From contig JABXHN010000010.1 in the NCBI GenBank assembly GCA_013373635.1, forward strand, positions 124,001-188,000: DNA of 64,000 nucleotides. The letters run 5' to 3'. Below, piece by piece: positions 44,499 through 52,483 of the stretch (the first letter of the stretch is position 1; each line of letters starts with the position of its first letter). The notes under the pieces are model-generated. The model ran no database searches and had not been told where the DNA came from. It saw only the letters and a program-made list of their open reading frames with translations. The translations under genes were made by a program, and so were the position numbers. The stretch comes from Flavobacteriaceae bacterium. GTDB taxonomy: Bacteria; Bacteroidota; Bacteroidia; Flavobacteriales; Flavobacteriaceae.

Positions 44499-44848
44499 AT
44501 AAATTCTTTTTCTGTAAAATAGGTAACAATGGCCTCTTTGATAAGTACGCTTTGTTCACCTGCTTTTAAAGGGGGTAGGTTCTCTACTATAGTGTAATGA
44601 GGCCATCCATCTTCATCGGTATAATCAAAACGATAATATCCATAAGGTTCAAGAAGTCTACAAATAGCGATATGCATTAAATGAATCTTTTCATCTTTTT
44701 TAAAAGCGCGATGATATTGCCCTAATTCTTGTACACCGATTAAATAAATGATGGAATCGATATCCATTTCTTCATCTGAAGAAAACTGTTCGGATAGGGT
44801 GCGGGTTAATTGTTCCCACTTTTCTTTTAACAAAGGATCTCTAGACAT
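44495..44848 (-). CDS. Conserved hypothetical protein
   Basis: A 117-residue soluble protein without signal or membrane segment. Notable stretches are I-D-S-I-I-Y-L-I-G-V-Q-E-L-G-Q-Y-H and C-R-L-L-E-P-Y-G-Y-Y-R-F-D-Y-T-D-E-D-G-W-P-style sequence, which I know only as a small family in Flavobacteriaceae. It is translationally coupled to the ABM gene (4-bp overlap). Function unknown. Confidence 0.8.
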   Translation of the reverse strand: MSRDPLLKEKWEQLTRTLSEQFSSDEEMDIDSIIYLIGVQELGQYHRAFKKDEKIHLMHIAICRLLEPYGYYRFDYTDEDGWPHYTIVENLPPLKAGEQSVLIKEAIVTYFTEKEFI

Positions 44849-44907
44849 TGGTTCTTTTATGAGGAATAAAGCTTAAGTTTCCCTAACTTTAAATCGAATT
44901 AGATAAA

Positions 44908-44915
44908 CAAAGTTA
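44908..44915 (-). promoter_or_regulatory. Possible -7 box of hypothetical-ABM pair
   Basis: Minus-strand TAACTTTG, full TAnnTTTG match, about 60 bp before the ATG at 44848, in the divergent gap with the CvpA gene. Confidence 0.35.
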
Positions 44916-44929
44916 ATCCTTTCTTTTAT

Positions 44930-45442
44930 ATGAATGTCATCGATATTGTATTAGCGCTGATTATGGCCCTTGGATTTTACAAAGGCTTTAAAAACGGACT
45001 TTTGGTTGAAGTTGCTTCCATCATTGCACTGATTGCTGGCTTGTATTGCGCTTTTCATTTTTCAGATTTTGCCGCCATCTATCTTGCCGATTTACTCGAT
45101 TGGAATGAAAACAATCTTAATATAGCCGCCTTTGTAGTTACCTTTTTAGCAGTCCTAGTGGGGGTCAATTTACTTGGAAAGTTGTTGACTAAAATTGTTC
45201 AAGTGCTCTTACTTGGAATGGTGAATAAACTTTTAGGAGGAGCCTTTGGCCTGTTAAAAAGCCTGATCATTTTAGGAGTGCTTTTAGTTTTTTTAGACCA
45301 AAAGGTGGGTTTGAGTGGATGGATTTCAGAGGAGACCAAAGAGAGTTCGTTGATCTACGGAGTTTTCTATGAAATTGGCGCTTTTGTTTACCATCAACTT
45401 TTTGAAAACCAACTCTTCGATCAAATTCGCTCTTGGTTTTAA
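44930..45442 (+). CDS. CvpA family membrane protein
   Basis: A 170-residue inner-membrane protein with four helices (about 2-20, 24-44, 62-85, 98-117). It starts N-V-I-D-I-V-L-A-L-I-M-A-L-G-F-Y-K-G-F-K-N-G-L, the pattern of the CvpA (colicin V production) family. CvpA proteins are implicated in envelope homeostasis and colicin sensitivity; the mechanism is not known. The gene is a single unit upstream of the ALDH gene. Confidence 0.93.
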   Translation: MNVIDIVLALIMALGFYKGFKNGLLVEVASIIALIAGLYCAFHFSDFAAIYLADLLDWNENNLNIAAFVVTFLAVLVGVNLLGKLLTKIVQVLLLGMVNKLLGGAFGLLKSLIILGVLLVFLDQKVGLSGWISEETKESSLIYGVFYEIGAFVYHQLFENQLFDQIRSWF

Positions 45443-45474
45443 AGGATTAGCTGCTTAAATCCACGAATATTTTT

Positions 45475-45482
45475 TACATTTG
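45475..45482 (+). promoter_or_regulatory. -7 box of ALDH gene promoter
   Basis: TACATTTG, full TAnnTTTG match; predicted leader about 22 nt. No TTG at the ideal -33 distance. Confidence 0.45.
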
Positions 45483-45511
45483 AAACATTATTAAGATAAA
45501 AAGTTATAAAA

Positions 45512-47053
45512 ATGCAAAATACATCCATTTCATCGACCTTAGAACAATTGGGAATTAAGCCTTCGAATTCAGGAAGTTCTACTGGATCCATTTCTTTTAA
45601 ATACGATCAGACCATTAGTTCATACAGTCCTGTAAATGGAGAAAAAATTGCTGAAGTAGGAATCACTTCAAAGGAGGATTTTAATCGTATCGTAGAAACT
45701 GCCTCAGAAGCCTTCCTTCAGTGGCGTGCTATTCCAGCTCCTCAAAGAGGAGAAATCGTTCGACAATTTGGAGATCGATTAAGAGCGCTTAAAGAACCTC
45801 TTGGTATGTTGGTGTCTTATGAAATGGGAAAATCACTTCAAGAAGGACTTGGAGAAGTTCAGGAGATGATCGATATCTGTGATTTTGCTGTGGGACTCTC
45901 AAGACAATTACACGGACTCACCATGCACTCAGAACGACCTGGTCACCGTATGTACGAGCAGTACCACCCACTTGGAATTGTAGGCATTATCTCTGCCTTT
46001 AATTTCCCAGTAGCGGTATGGTCTTGGAATACAGCACTAGCATGGGTGAGTGGAGATGTGTGCATTTGGAAACCCTCTGAAAAAGCACCTCTTTGTGGTG
46101 TCGCATGTCAACATATCATTGCTCAGGTGCTCAAAGAAAATAATATGCCTGAAGGAATTTCTTGCTTGGTCAATGGGGATTATAAGGTAGGAGAATATAT
46201 GACACAGCATCACAACATCCCATTAATCTCAGCAACAGGATCCATCCGAATGGGGAAAATTGTCGCTCAAACTGTTGCCGCTCGTCTTGGAAAATCACTT
46301 TTAGAGCTCGGAGGAAATAACGCCATTATCGTCACTCCTGATGCCGATCTTAAAATGACGATCATCGGAGCGGTCTTTGGTGCAGTAGGTACTGCTGGTC
46401 AACGCTGTACTTCTACTAGAAGACTCATCATTCACGAATCGGTCTACGATCAAGTAGTGGAGTCACTTCAAAAGGCCTACGGACAATTAAAAATAGGCGA
46501 CCCGCTTAATTCTGAAAATCATATGGGTCCTCTTATTGACAAGGATGCTGTAAGTATGTATCAAAAAGCCTTAGAGGCCGTAGAAAAAGAAGGTGGAAAA
46601 TTACTAATTCCTGGAGGAGTTCTATCGGGAGACCAATACCAGTCAGGATGCTATGTAAAACCAGCGATTGTTGAGGCTGAGAATCACTTTAAAATGGTAC
46701 AGGAAGAAACCTTTGCACCCATCCTTTATTTGATCAAATACAAGGGAGCTATAGAAAATGCCATTGAACTACAAAACGCTGTTCCTCAAGGTTTGTCTTC
46801 AGCCATCATGACAACCAATCTCAGAGAAGCTGAAGCCTTTTTAGCTGCCTGGGGATCCGATTGTGGTATAGCCAATGTCAATATAGGGACCTCTGGTGCT
46901 GAAATCGGTGGAGCCTTTGGAGGTGAGAAAGAAACAGGTGGAGGTAGAGAATCTGGTTCGGATGCTTGGAAAGTCTATATGAGAAGACAGACCAATACAA
47001 TTAATTATTCGACAGAGTTACCTCTAGCACAGGGAATCAAATTCGAATTTTAA
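45512..47053 (+). CDS. ALDH7-type aldehyde dehydrogenase (aminoadipate-semialdehyde dehydrogenase-like)
   Basis: The 513-residue NAD-dependent dehydrogenase has catalytic Cys299 (G-Q-R-C-T-S-T) and Glu265 (L-E-L-G-G-N-N-A). The C-terminal G-A-E-I-G-G-A-F-G-G-E-K-E-T-G-G-G-R-E-S is the signature of the ALDH7/antiquitin group, which oxidises aminoadipate 6-semialdehyde in lysine breakdown. No other lysine-catabolic gene is adjacent, so the substrate is inferred from family only. Its stop overlaps that of the convergent phosphatase gene by 4 bp. Confidence 0.94.
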   Translation: MQNTSISSTLEQLGIKPSNSGSSTGSISFKYDQTISSYSPVNGEKIAEVGITSKEDFNRIVETASEAFLQWRAIPAPQRGEIVRQFGDRLRALKEPLGMLVSYEMGKSLQEGLGEVQEMIDICDFAVGLSRQLHGLTMHSERPGHRMYEQYHPLGIVGIISAFNFPVAVWSWNTALAWVSGDVCIWKPSEKAPLCGVACQHIIAQVLKENNMPEGISCLVNGDYKVGEYMTQHHNIPLISATGSIRMGKIVAQTVAARLGKSLLELGGNNAIIVTPDADLKMTIIGAVFGAVGTAGQRCTSTRRLIIHESVYDQVVESLQKAYGQLKIGDPLNSENHMGPLIDKDAVSMYQKALEAVEKEGGKLLIPGGVLSGDQYQSGCYVKPAIVEAENHFKMVQEETFAPILYLIKYKGAIENAIELQNAVPQGLSSAIMTTNLREAEAFLAAWGSDCGIANVNIGTSGAEIGGAFGGEKETGGGRESGSDAWKVYMRRQTNTINYSTELPLAQGIKFEF

Positions 47054-47778
47054 TTCCTTCCTTTTTCATCCGGATAGAAGGTATAGACAGGAGCACTTTG
47101 CCAAAGCTCTTTGCTCTCAACGTCAAGAGCAGATAGGGGGCCTTTAAAAGCAGCTCCCGTATCCATATTCCAAAGATTTTCTGCTTGAACAGGGGTGAAT
47201 TTGCCAATTCTACTCACAGGTGTATGACCGATATAGATTTCAAAATAGCACTTGAGGCGCTCGGGGTAAAACGGATCTTCTCGATTCATTTTGCCATCGA
47301 TGGCCAGTGCTAATTCCCAAAGCGTTCGATCCCAATAACACATCCCTGGAAAGTTTTCAAAGGATACACCTTTGACATTAGTAAATCCAGCGTGTACAAA
47401 CAATCTGTTTTGATCATCGATATAATAATCCACTAAATTTTCTAAGAAATCGATATGTAGATTTAAAAGAGTTTTGTCTTCAATTTTACTATAGCTATCA
47501 ACAGTTGCTTGACCTCCATGAACTAACCACTGTTCTCTTTTGTGAACTCCCTTGAGCCAATCTAAGGTGAGTTGATCGTGATTTCCACGAATAAAAATAC
47601 AGTTGTGAGAATCTGATAATTCAATTAGAAAATTGATTGTAGGAACAGCCTCAGACCATCCGTCTACATAATCTCCTAAAAAAACGATTCGATCCTCCTT
47701 AGAAGGATTTACTTTTATTAGAAGTTCTTTTAAGGCTTTGAGCCCTGAATGGATATCTCCAATGACTATTGTTCTCAT
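47050..47778 (-). CDS. Metallophosphoesterase (serine/threonine phosphatase-like)
   Basis: A 242-residue calcineurin-like phosphoesterase with G-D-I-H-S-G (Asp8, His10), L-G-D-Y-V-D-G-W (Asp36) and R-G-N-H-D-Q (Asn66, His67). Later metal ligands are in V-H-A-G-F and Y-I-G-H-T-P. It most resembles PrpA/ApaH-type protein phosphatases or diadenosine hydrolases; substrate unknown. A TATTTTTG box ends exactly 4 bp before the ATG. Confidence 0.93.
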   Translation of the reverse strand: MRTIVIGDIHSGLKALKELLIKVNPSKEDRIVFLGDYVDGWSEAVPTINFLIELSDSHNCIFIRGNHDQLTLDWLKGVHKREQWLVHGGQATVDSYSKIEDKTLLNLHIDFLENLVDYYIDDQNRLFVHAGFTNVKGVSFENFPGMCYWDRTLWELALAIDGKMNREDPFYPERLKCYFEIYIGHTPVSRIGKFTPVQAENLWNMDTGAAFKGPLSALDVESKELWQSAPVYTFYPDEKGRN

Positions 47779-47782
47779 AAGT

Positions 47783-47790
47783 CAAAAATA
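47783..47790 (-). promoter_or_regulatory. -7 box of metallophosphoesterase gene
   Basis: Minus-strand TATTTTTG, full match to TAnnTTTG, separated by 4 bp (ACTT) from the ATG at 47778, predicting a leaderless mRNA. Confidence 0.5.
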
Positions 47791-47842
47791 AAACAACAAA
47801 ACAGACATATTTAATTTTTTTGTGAATTTTATGACAACAATT

Positions 47843-47872
47843 TTGAAAAGCATTTGTATTAAGATTATTTTG
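47843..47872 (+). promoter_or_regulatory. Promoter of PfkB kinase gene
   Basis: TTG at 47843-47845, 19-bp spacer and TTATTTTG at 47865-47872 (one mismatch to TAnnTTTG). Predicted leader about 12 nt. Confidence 0.55.
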
Positions 47873-47889
47873 CAGTCTTAATTAAACAG

Positions 47890-48831
47890 ATGAAGAAGGT
47901 ATATTGTATTGGAGAAGCACTGATTGATTTTGTGGCTGAAAATCAAGGGAGTGATCTTAGAAAGGCAGTAACATTTACAAAGAAAGCCGGTGGAGCACCT
48001 GCAAATGTCGCTTGCGCTATTAATAAACTCAATGGAAACGCTGCCTTTGTCGGAGCCATTGGAAAGGATGCTTTTGGAGCCTACTTAAAACAAACGCTCT
48101 TAGATCACAAAGTAGATCTTAGTGAATTACAGGAATCAGAAGAATTTACAACACTCGCTTTTGTTTCGATTGCCGAAGATGGAGAGCGCGACTTTGTGTT
48201 TAGTAGAGGTGCCGATAAGAGTTTACAGTACAACTCTAAATTAAAACATCAGTTTAACAATCAAATTCTTCACTTTGGAGCTGCAACTGCATTTTTAGGG
48301 GGAAGTTTAGAAGAAGCTTATGGACATTACTTATTTGACGCCCTCACTCAAGAGGCCTTTATCTGTTTTGATCCGAACTATCGAGCTGATCTTTGGGCCG
48401 GTTGTGATGAAAAGTTTATTAAAAAATGCATTCCTTTTGTAGAGAAGTCTCACTTGTGTAAGTTTTCTTTAGAAGAGGCGCTTCTAATATCAGGATGTGC
48501 TACTAAGGAAGAAGCCTGTGACTATTTACACCAGGTTGGAGTGCCCATTATTTGTATAACTCTTGGCTCAGAAGGGACCCTTTTGAGTTGTAAGGGGCAA
48601 CGAACAACTGTGCCTTCGACAAAAGTTACCCCTGTTGATACGACTGGAGCTGGGGATACGTTTATCGGCTGTCTTCTTAGACAATTGTCAGAATTAGAAA
48701 GCCCAATTGCTATTTCTGAGGATTTTGAAAAGCTCAAGGAAATGATTAGTATCGCGAATAAAGCTGGAGCTATAACTACCACTAAATTTGGAGCGATCGC
48801 TGCACTTCCTTCGGCAAGCGAAGTATTTTAA
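47890..48831 (+). CDS. PfkB family carbohydrate kinase (fructokinase-like)
   Basis: A 313-residue ribokinase-fold kinase with the N-terminal pattern Y-C-I-G-E-A-L-I-D-F (about 4-13), G-G-A-P-A-N-V-A-C-A (about 34-43) and the anion-hole/catalytic D-T-T-G-A-G-D-T-F-I-G with Asp256. The sequence is closest in general form to fructokinases. No sucrose or fructose uptake gene is adjacent. It ends directly against the convergent SDR gene. Confidence 0.93.
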   Translation: MKKVYCIGEALIDFVAENQGSDLRKAVTFTKKAGGAPANVACAINKLNGNAAFVGAIGKDAFGAYLKQTLLDHKVDLSELQESEEFTTLAFVSIAEDGERDFVFSRGADKSLQYNSKLKHQFNNQILHFGAATAFLGGSLEEAYGHYLFDALTQEAFICFDPNYRADLWAGCDEKFIKKCIPFVEKSHLCKFSLEEALLISGCATKEEACDYLHQVGVPIICITLGSEGTLLSCKGQRTTVPSTKVTPVDTTGAGDTFIGCLLRQLSELESPIAISEDFEKLKEMISIANKAGAITTTKFGAIAALPSASEVF

Positions 48832-49590
48832 TCAGAGTTTTTTATTTACAGTAACTGAATTTGCCTGTGCAGTCGGCATCACGACTAGATCAGCAATATT
48901 TACGTGAAATGGTCTGGTGACGACAAAAGCGATGATGTCTGCGATATCCTCTGCTTGAAGGGCTTTAAATCCTTTGTAAACCTGATCCGCTCTTTGTTGA
49001 TCTCCTTTAAATCGAACTTCGCTAAAGTTGGTTTGAACTAGACCTGGATGAATGGCGCCAACTTTTATATCGGTCTTGTTTAAGTCCAATTGCATTCCTT
49101 TGGTAATCGCATCAACGCCAGCTTTTGAGGCGCAGTATACAGAACCATTGGGATAAACTTCTTTTGCTGCTGTTGACCCAATATTGATAATATGTCCGTT
49201 GTTGCGATCTAACATGGTCGGTAACACAGCTTTTGAAACATAGAGCAAGCCTTTGATGTTGATGTCAATCATGGCGTTAAAATCATCTAAGGGAGCCTCT
49301 TGAAAGGGGTCCAAACCGTGTGCATTACCAGCGTTATTGATCAGTAAATCAACAGATTTAAAATTATGGGGAAGGGATTCAATTGCTTTAAAAACTTCGG
49401 CTTGATCGCGAACATCAAAAAGGAGTTGATGCGATTGACAATCAGAAGGAAGTTCTTTTTGAAGTTGATCGAGTTGTTCTTTTCTTCTTCCACAAATGAC
49501 GAGGTTGAATCCCTCTTCGGCTAATCGAAGAGCAGTCGCACGTCCGATTCCCGAACTTGCTCCTGTGACTAAGGCAATTTTTCTATTCAT
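48832..49590 (-). CDS. Short-chain dehydrogenase (YdfG-like)
   Basis: The 252-residue SDR has the NAD(P) motif T-G-A-S-S-G-I-G (9-16), N-N-A-G (85-88), and the catalytic Ser139, Tyr152 and Lys156 (Y-C-A-S-K). An Arg-rich C-G-R-R after strand two favours NADP. It resembles YdfG-type 3-hydroxy acid dehydrogenases. It follows the aldo/keto reductase gene by 1 bp, so the two are in one operon. Confidence 0.95.
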   Translation of the reverse strand: MNRKIALVTGASSGIGRATALRLAEEGFNLVICGRRKEQLDQLQKELPSDCQSHQLLFDVRDQAEVFKAIESLPHNFKSVDLLINNAGNAHGLDPFQEAPLDDFNAMIDINIKGLLYVSKAVLPTMLDRNNGHIINIGSTAAKEVYPNGSVYCASKAGVDAITKGMQLDLNKTDIKVGAIHPGLVQTNFSEVRFKGDQQRADQVYKGFKALQAEDIADIIAFVVTRPFHVNIADLVVMPTAQANSVTVNKKL

Positions 49591-49591
49591 C

Positions 49592-50458
49592 TTATTCGAT
49601 TTGATGTCCTCTAGTTGCTTCCAATAAGTCGAACCAATCTTCGAGTTCTAAATCTACTTTAGAAGCCTCGAGTGCTTGTGATATGCGATCCTTTTGAGTG
49701 GTACCTACCACTGGAATAATACCAGCAGGATGTTTTACTAGCCATGCGATGAGAATTTGAGAGACCTCTAGGCTGTATTTTTTGGCGAGTCGTTCGAGCG
49801 TCATCGTCAGCTTTGGATTTTCTTTATTCATGGCAGTTCCAAGAGGACTCCACGACATAGGTAGTATTTTTTTCTCAATACATTGATCCAATTGACCGTT
49901 GTACATAGAGTCGTACTTTGTCAATGAAATTTCAATTTGATTGATTTCAACCTTGAGTTGCTTATCGATCATTGAGAGTTGAGAGGGTGTAAAATTAGAC
50001 ACTCCAAAAGAGCGTATCATTTCCTTGTTTTTGAGATAGGTAATCGCTTCAGAAATTTCATAGGGATTCATTAGGGGACTCGGTCTGTGTAATAGGAGCA
50101 CATCCAAATAATCCGTCTGTAAATTTTGAAGTGACTGCTTTACAGAATTTATAATATACTCTTTGGTATAATTGTAGTGATGAACCATATAATTTCTTCG
50201 ATCACATACCCTTGAAATACCGCATTTACTGATGAGTTCAATGGATTCTCTTTCGATTCCACTTTCTTTAAAAGCGGCACCAAACTCAGCTTCATTGGAG
50301 TAATCTCCATAAATATCTGCATGATCAAAGGTGCTTACTCCAATAGAGACACAGTGTTCGATTAACGAGGCCATTTCCTTTGTAGAATAATTTTTGCCCC
50401 ATTCTCCCCAGGTCATGGTTCCTGAGATGATAGATGAAAAGTTTACTTTTTTAGACAT
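49592..50458 (-). CDS. Aldo/keto reductase (YdhF-like)
   Basis: The 288-residue TIM-barrel NADPH oxidoreductase shows the AKR tetrad: Asp45 (F-D-H-A-D-I-Y-G), Tyr50, Lys78 (L-I-S-K-C) and His124 (L-L-L-H-R-P). V-G-T-T-Q-K-D-R-I near the C-terminus is typical of the cofactor site. Substrate unknown. It heads a two-gene minus-strand unit divergent from moxR. Confidence 0.94.
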   Translation of the reverse strand: MSKKVNFSSIISGTMTWGEWGKNYSTKEMASLIEHCVSIGVSTFDHADIYGDYSNEAEFGAAFKESGIERESIELISKCGISRVCDRRNYMVHHYNYTKEYIINSVKQSLQNLQTDYLDVLLLHRPSPLMNPYEISEAITYLKNKEMIRSFGVSNFTPSQLSMIDKQLKVEINQIEISLTKYDSMYNGQLDQCIEKKILPMSWSPLGTAMNKENPKLTMTLERLAKKYSLEVSQILIAWLVKHPAGIIPVVGTTQKDRISQALEASKVDLELEDWFDLLEATRGHQIE

Positions 50459-50517
50459 GCTTAGAGGTTTTGAATCCTTAAAATCATCTTAAAAATTAAG
50501 GTGTTAGGCTTATTTTA

Positions 50518-50537
50518 ACCTATCGTTAACAATAGGT
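50518..50537. promoter_or_regulatory. 20-bp inverted repeat upstream of moxR-bat operon
   Basis: ACCTATCGTTAACAATAGGT is symmetrical at 18 of 20 positions (arms ACCTAT/ATAGGT, GTTAAC centre). It lies 52 bp before the moxR start in the 130-bp divergent gap with the aldo/keto reductase gene. It could be a regulator site; no binder is indicated. Confidence 0.4.
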
Positions 50538-50588
50538 GTAAGATATAATTTTTTAATTGCAAGCACAATTTATAAAGCTTCGATTTTT

Positions 50589-51590
50589 ATGGAAGAAAAC
50601 AAAACGATTGATATCGCACAAATCAATGAAAAGATAGCTCAAGAAAGTGCGTTTATTGACTTGCTTATCCAAGAAATGGATAAGGTAATAGTAGGGCAAC
50701 GACAAATGGTGGAACGATTGCTCATCGGTCTTTTAGGTCAAGGACATATTCTTTTAGAAGGTGTTCCTGGTCTCGCAAAGACGCTTGCGATTAACACTCT
50801 TGCCAAGGCGGTGAAAGGTAGTTTTAGCAGAATTCAATTTACTCCTGATCTCCTACCAGCTGATGTCATTGGAACCTTGATTTACAACATGAAAGAGAAT
50901 GATTTCTCCATTAAAAAAGGACCTATTTTTGCAAATTTTGTACTTGCAGATGAGATTAACAGAGCTCCAGCTAAAGTGCAATCAGCACTCTTAGAAGCGA
51001 TGCAAGAAAAGCAAGTAACCATTGGGGACGAAACTTTTATACTCGACAAACCCTTCTTGGTATTGGCAACCCAAAACCCAGTAGAACAAGAGGGGACCTA
51101 TCCATTACCTGAGGCACAGGTCGACCGTTTTATGCTTAAAACAGTGATCACCTATCCCAAGATGAATGAAGAACAGATAGTGATGCGACAAAATTTAACG
51201 GGGGATTATCAACAAGTTAAACCGGTAGTAAGTGTCAAGCAAATTCTCTCAGCCCAGGAAGCGGTTCGAGAAGTCTATATGGATGAGAAGATTGAAAAGT
51301 ATATCTTGGATTTAATCTTTGCAACTCGTTTTCCAGAGAAGTTCAACTTAGAACACTTAAAACCACTGATCAGTTTTGGAGCTTCTCCTAGAGGTTCCAT
51401 CAATCTTGCAATTGCTGCCAAGTGTTACGCCTTTATTAAAAGAAGAGGTTATGTAGTTCCTGAAGATGTCAGAGCAGTAGTTCACGATGTACTCAGACAC
51501 CGTATAGGAATTACCTATGAGGCTGAGGCAGAAAATGTCAGTACCGAAGATATCATCAACAGCATCGTCAATGAAGTAGAAGTACCATAG
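50589..51590 (+). CDS. MoxR-type AAA+ ATPase
   Basis: The 333-residue MoxR AAA+ ATPase is thought to act as a chaperone for VWA proteins. Walker A is G-V-P-G-L-A-K-T (58-65), Walker B V-L-A-D-E-I-N (118-124) and sensor 1 T-Q-N-P (161-164). The C-terminal lid has S-P-R-G-S-I-N-L. It is the first gene of the bat operon, and the VWA proteins BatA and BatB and the DUF58 protein downstream are its probable clients. Confidence 0.97.
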   Translation: MEENKTIDIAQINEKIAQESAFIDLLIQEMDKVIVGQRQMVERLLIGLLGQGHILLEGVPGLAKTLAINTLAKAVKGSFSRIQFTPDLLPADVIGTLIYNMKENDFSIKKGPIFANFVLADEINRAPAKVQSALLEAMQEKQVTIGDETFILDKPFLVLATQNPVEQEGTYPLPEAQVDRFMLKTVITYPKMNEEQIVMRQNLTGDYQQVKPVVSVKQILSAQEAVREVYMDEKIEKYILDLIFATRFPEKFNLEHLKPLISFGASPRGSINLAIAAKCYAFIKRRGYVVPEDVRAVVHDVLRHRIGITYEAEAENVSTEDIINSIVNEVEVP

Positions 51591-51616
51591 GATTCAATAG
51601 GGGGATAAAGCAGAGG

Positions 51617-52483
51617 ATGGATACTAAAACGCTTTTAAAGAAAGTTCGAAAGATAGAGATTAAAACTCGTAGACTTTCCGATCATATTTTCGGAGGGGAG
51701 TATCACTCTACCTTTAAGGGGAGAGGGATGACCTTTAGCGAAGTGAGGCAGTATCAGTTTGGAGATGATGTAAGAGCTATCGATTGGAATGTGACGGCAC
51801 GATACAACGAACCCTATGTAAAGGTATTTGAAGAAGAGCGAGAACTTACCATGATGCTTGTCGTCGATGTATCGGCTTCAGGCCAGTTTGGGACGCTAAA
51901 CAGCAGTAAGAAAGAATTCATTACTGAGATATCGGCTACTCTTGCGTTTTCTGCGATGCAGAACAATGACAAGGTAGGTTTATTGTTGTTTACCGATCAA
52001 ATAGAACTGTTCATACCTCCCAAAAAAGGAAAGAGTCACATACTCAGAATTATTCGAGAACTTTTAGAGTTTGAACCCAAACACACAGCCACAGATATCA
52101 ATATTCCATTGGAATACTTAGGAAATGTGCTCAAGAAAAAAGCCATTGTTTTCTTGTTATCCGATTTTGTTTCAAAGGACTATATGTCTGCACTTCGAGT
52201 TGTGGCCAAAAAACACGATCTCACAGGAGTTCGCATTTACGATCCCAGAGACGAACAATTGGAAAACATCGGTTTGGTTCCTATGATTGACTTGGAGACT
52301 AAAAAAACAACCTATGTAGCGACGAGTTCAAAAAAAGTGCGATTGGAGTACGACAACTACTACAAAAAAATACAAGGGCAATTCAAAGATTCTTTCACCA
52401 AATCTGGAGCGGGAGCTTTGGATTGCAGTGTTCGAGATAGTTATGTCAAAAAACTAATGGGTTATTTTAAACAAAGAGGCTAA
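51617..52483 (+). CDS. DUF58 domain protein of bat operon
   Basis: The 288-residue protein has the DUF58 signature F-G-D-D-V-R-A-I-D-W-N-V-T-A-R (about 48-62), then a VWA-like MIDAS D-V-S-A-S (84-88). These proteins accompany MoxR ATPases throughout bacteria. No signal or membrane helix is visible, so it is probably cytoplasmic. It starts 26 bp after the moxR gene and its stop codon abuts the next start. Confidence 0.95.
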   Translation: MDTKTLLKKVRKIEIKTRRLSDHIFGGEYHSTFKGRGMTFSEVRQYQFGDDVRAIDWNVTARYNEPYVKVFEEERELTMMLVVDVSASGQFGTLNSSKKEFITEISATLAFSAMQNNDKVGLLLFTDQIELFIPPKKGKSHILRIIRELLEFEPKHTATDINIPLEYLGNVLKKKAIVFLLSDFVSKDYMSALRVVAKKHDLTGVRIYDPRDEQLENIGLVPMIDLETKKTTYVATSSKKVRLEYDNYYKKIQGQFKDSFTKSGAGALDCSVRDSYVKKLMGYFKQRG

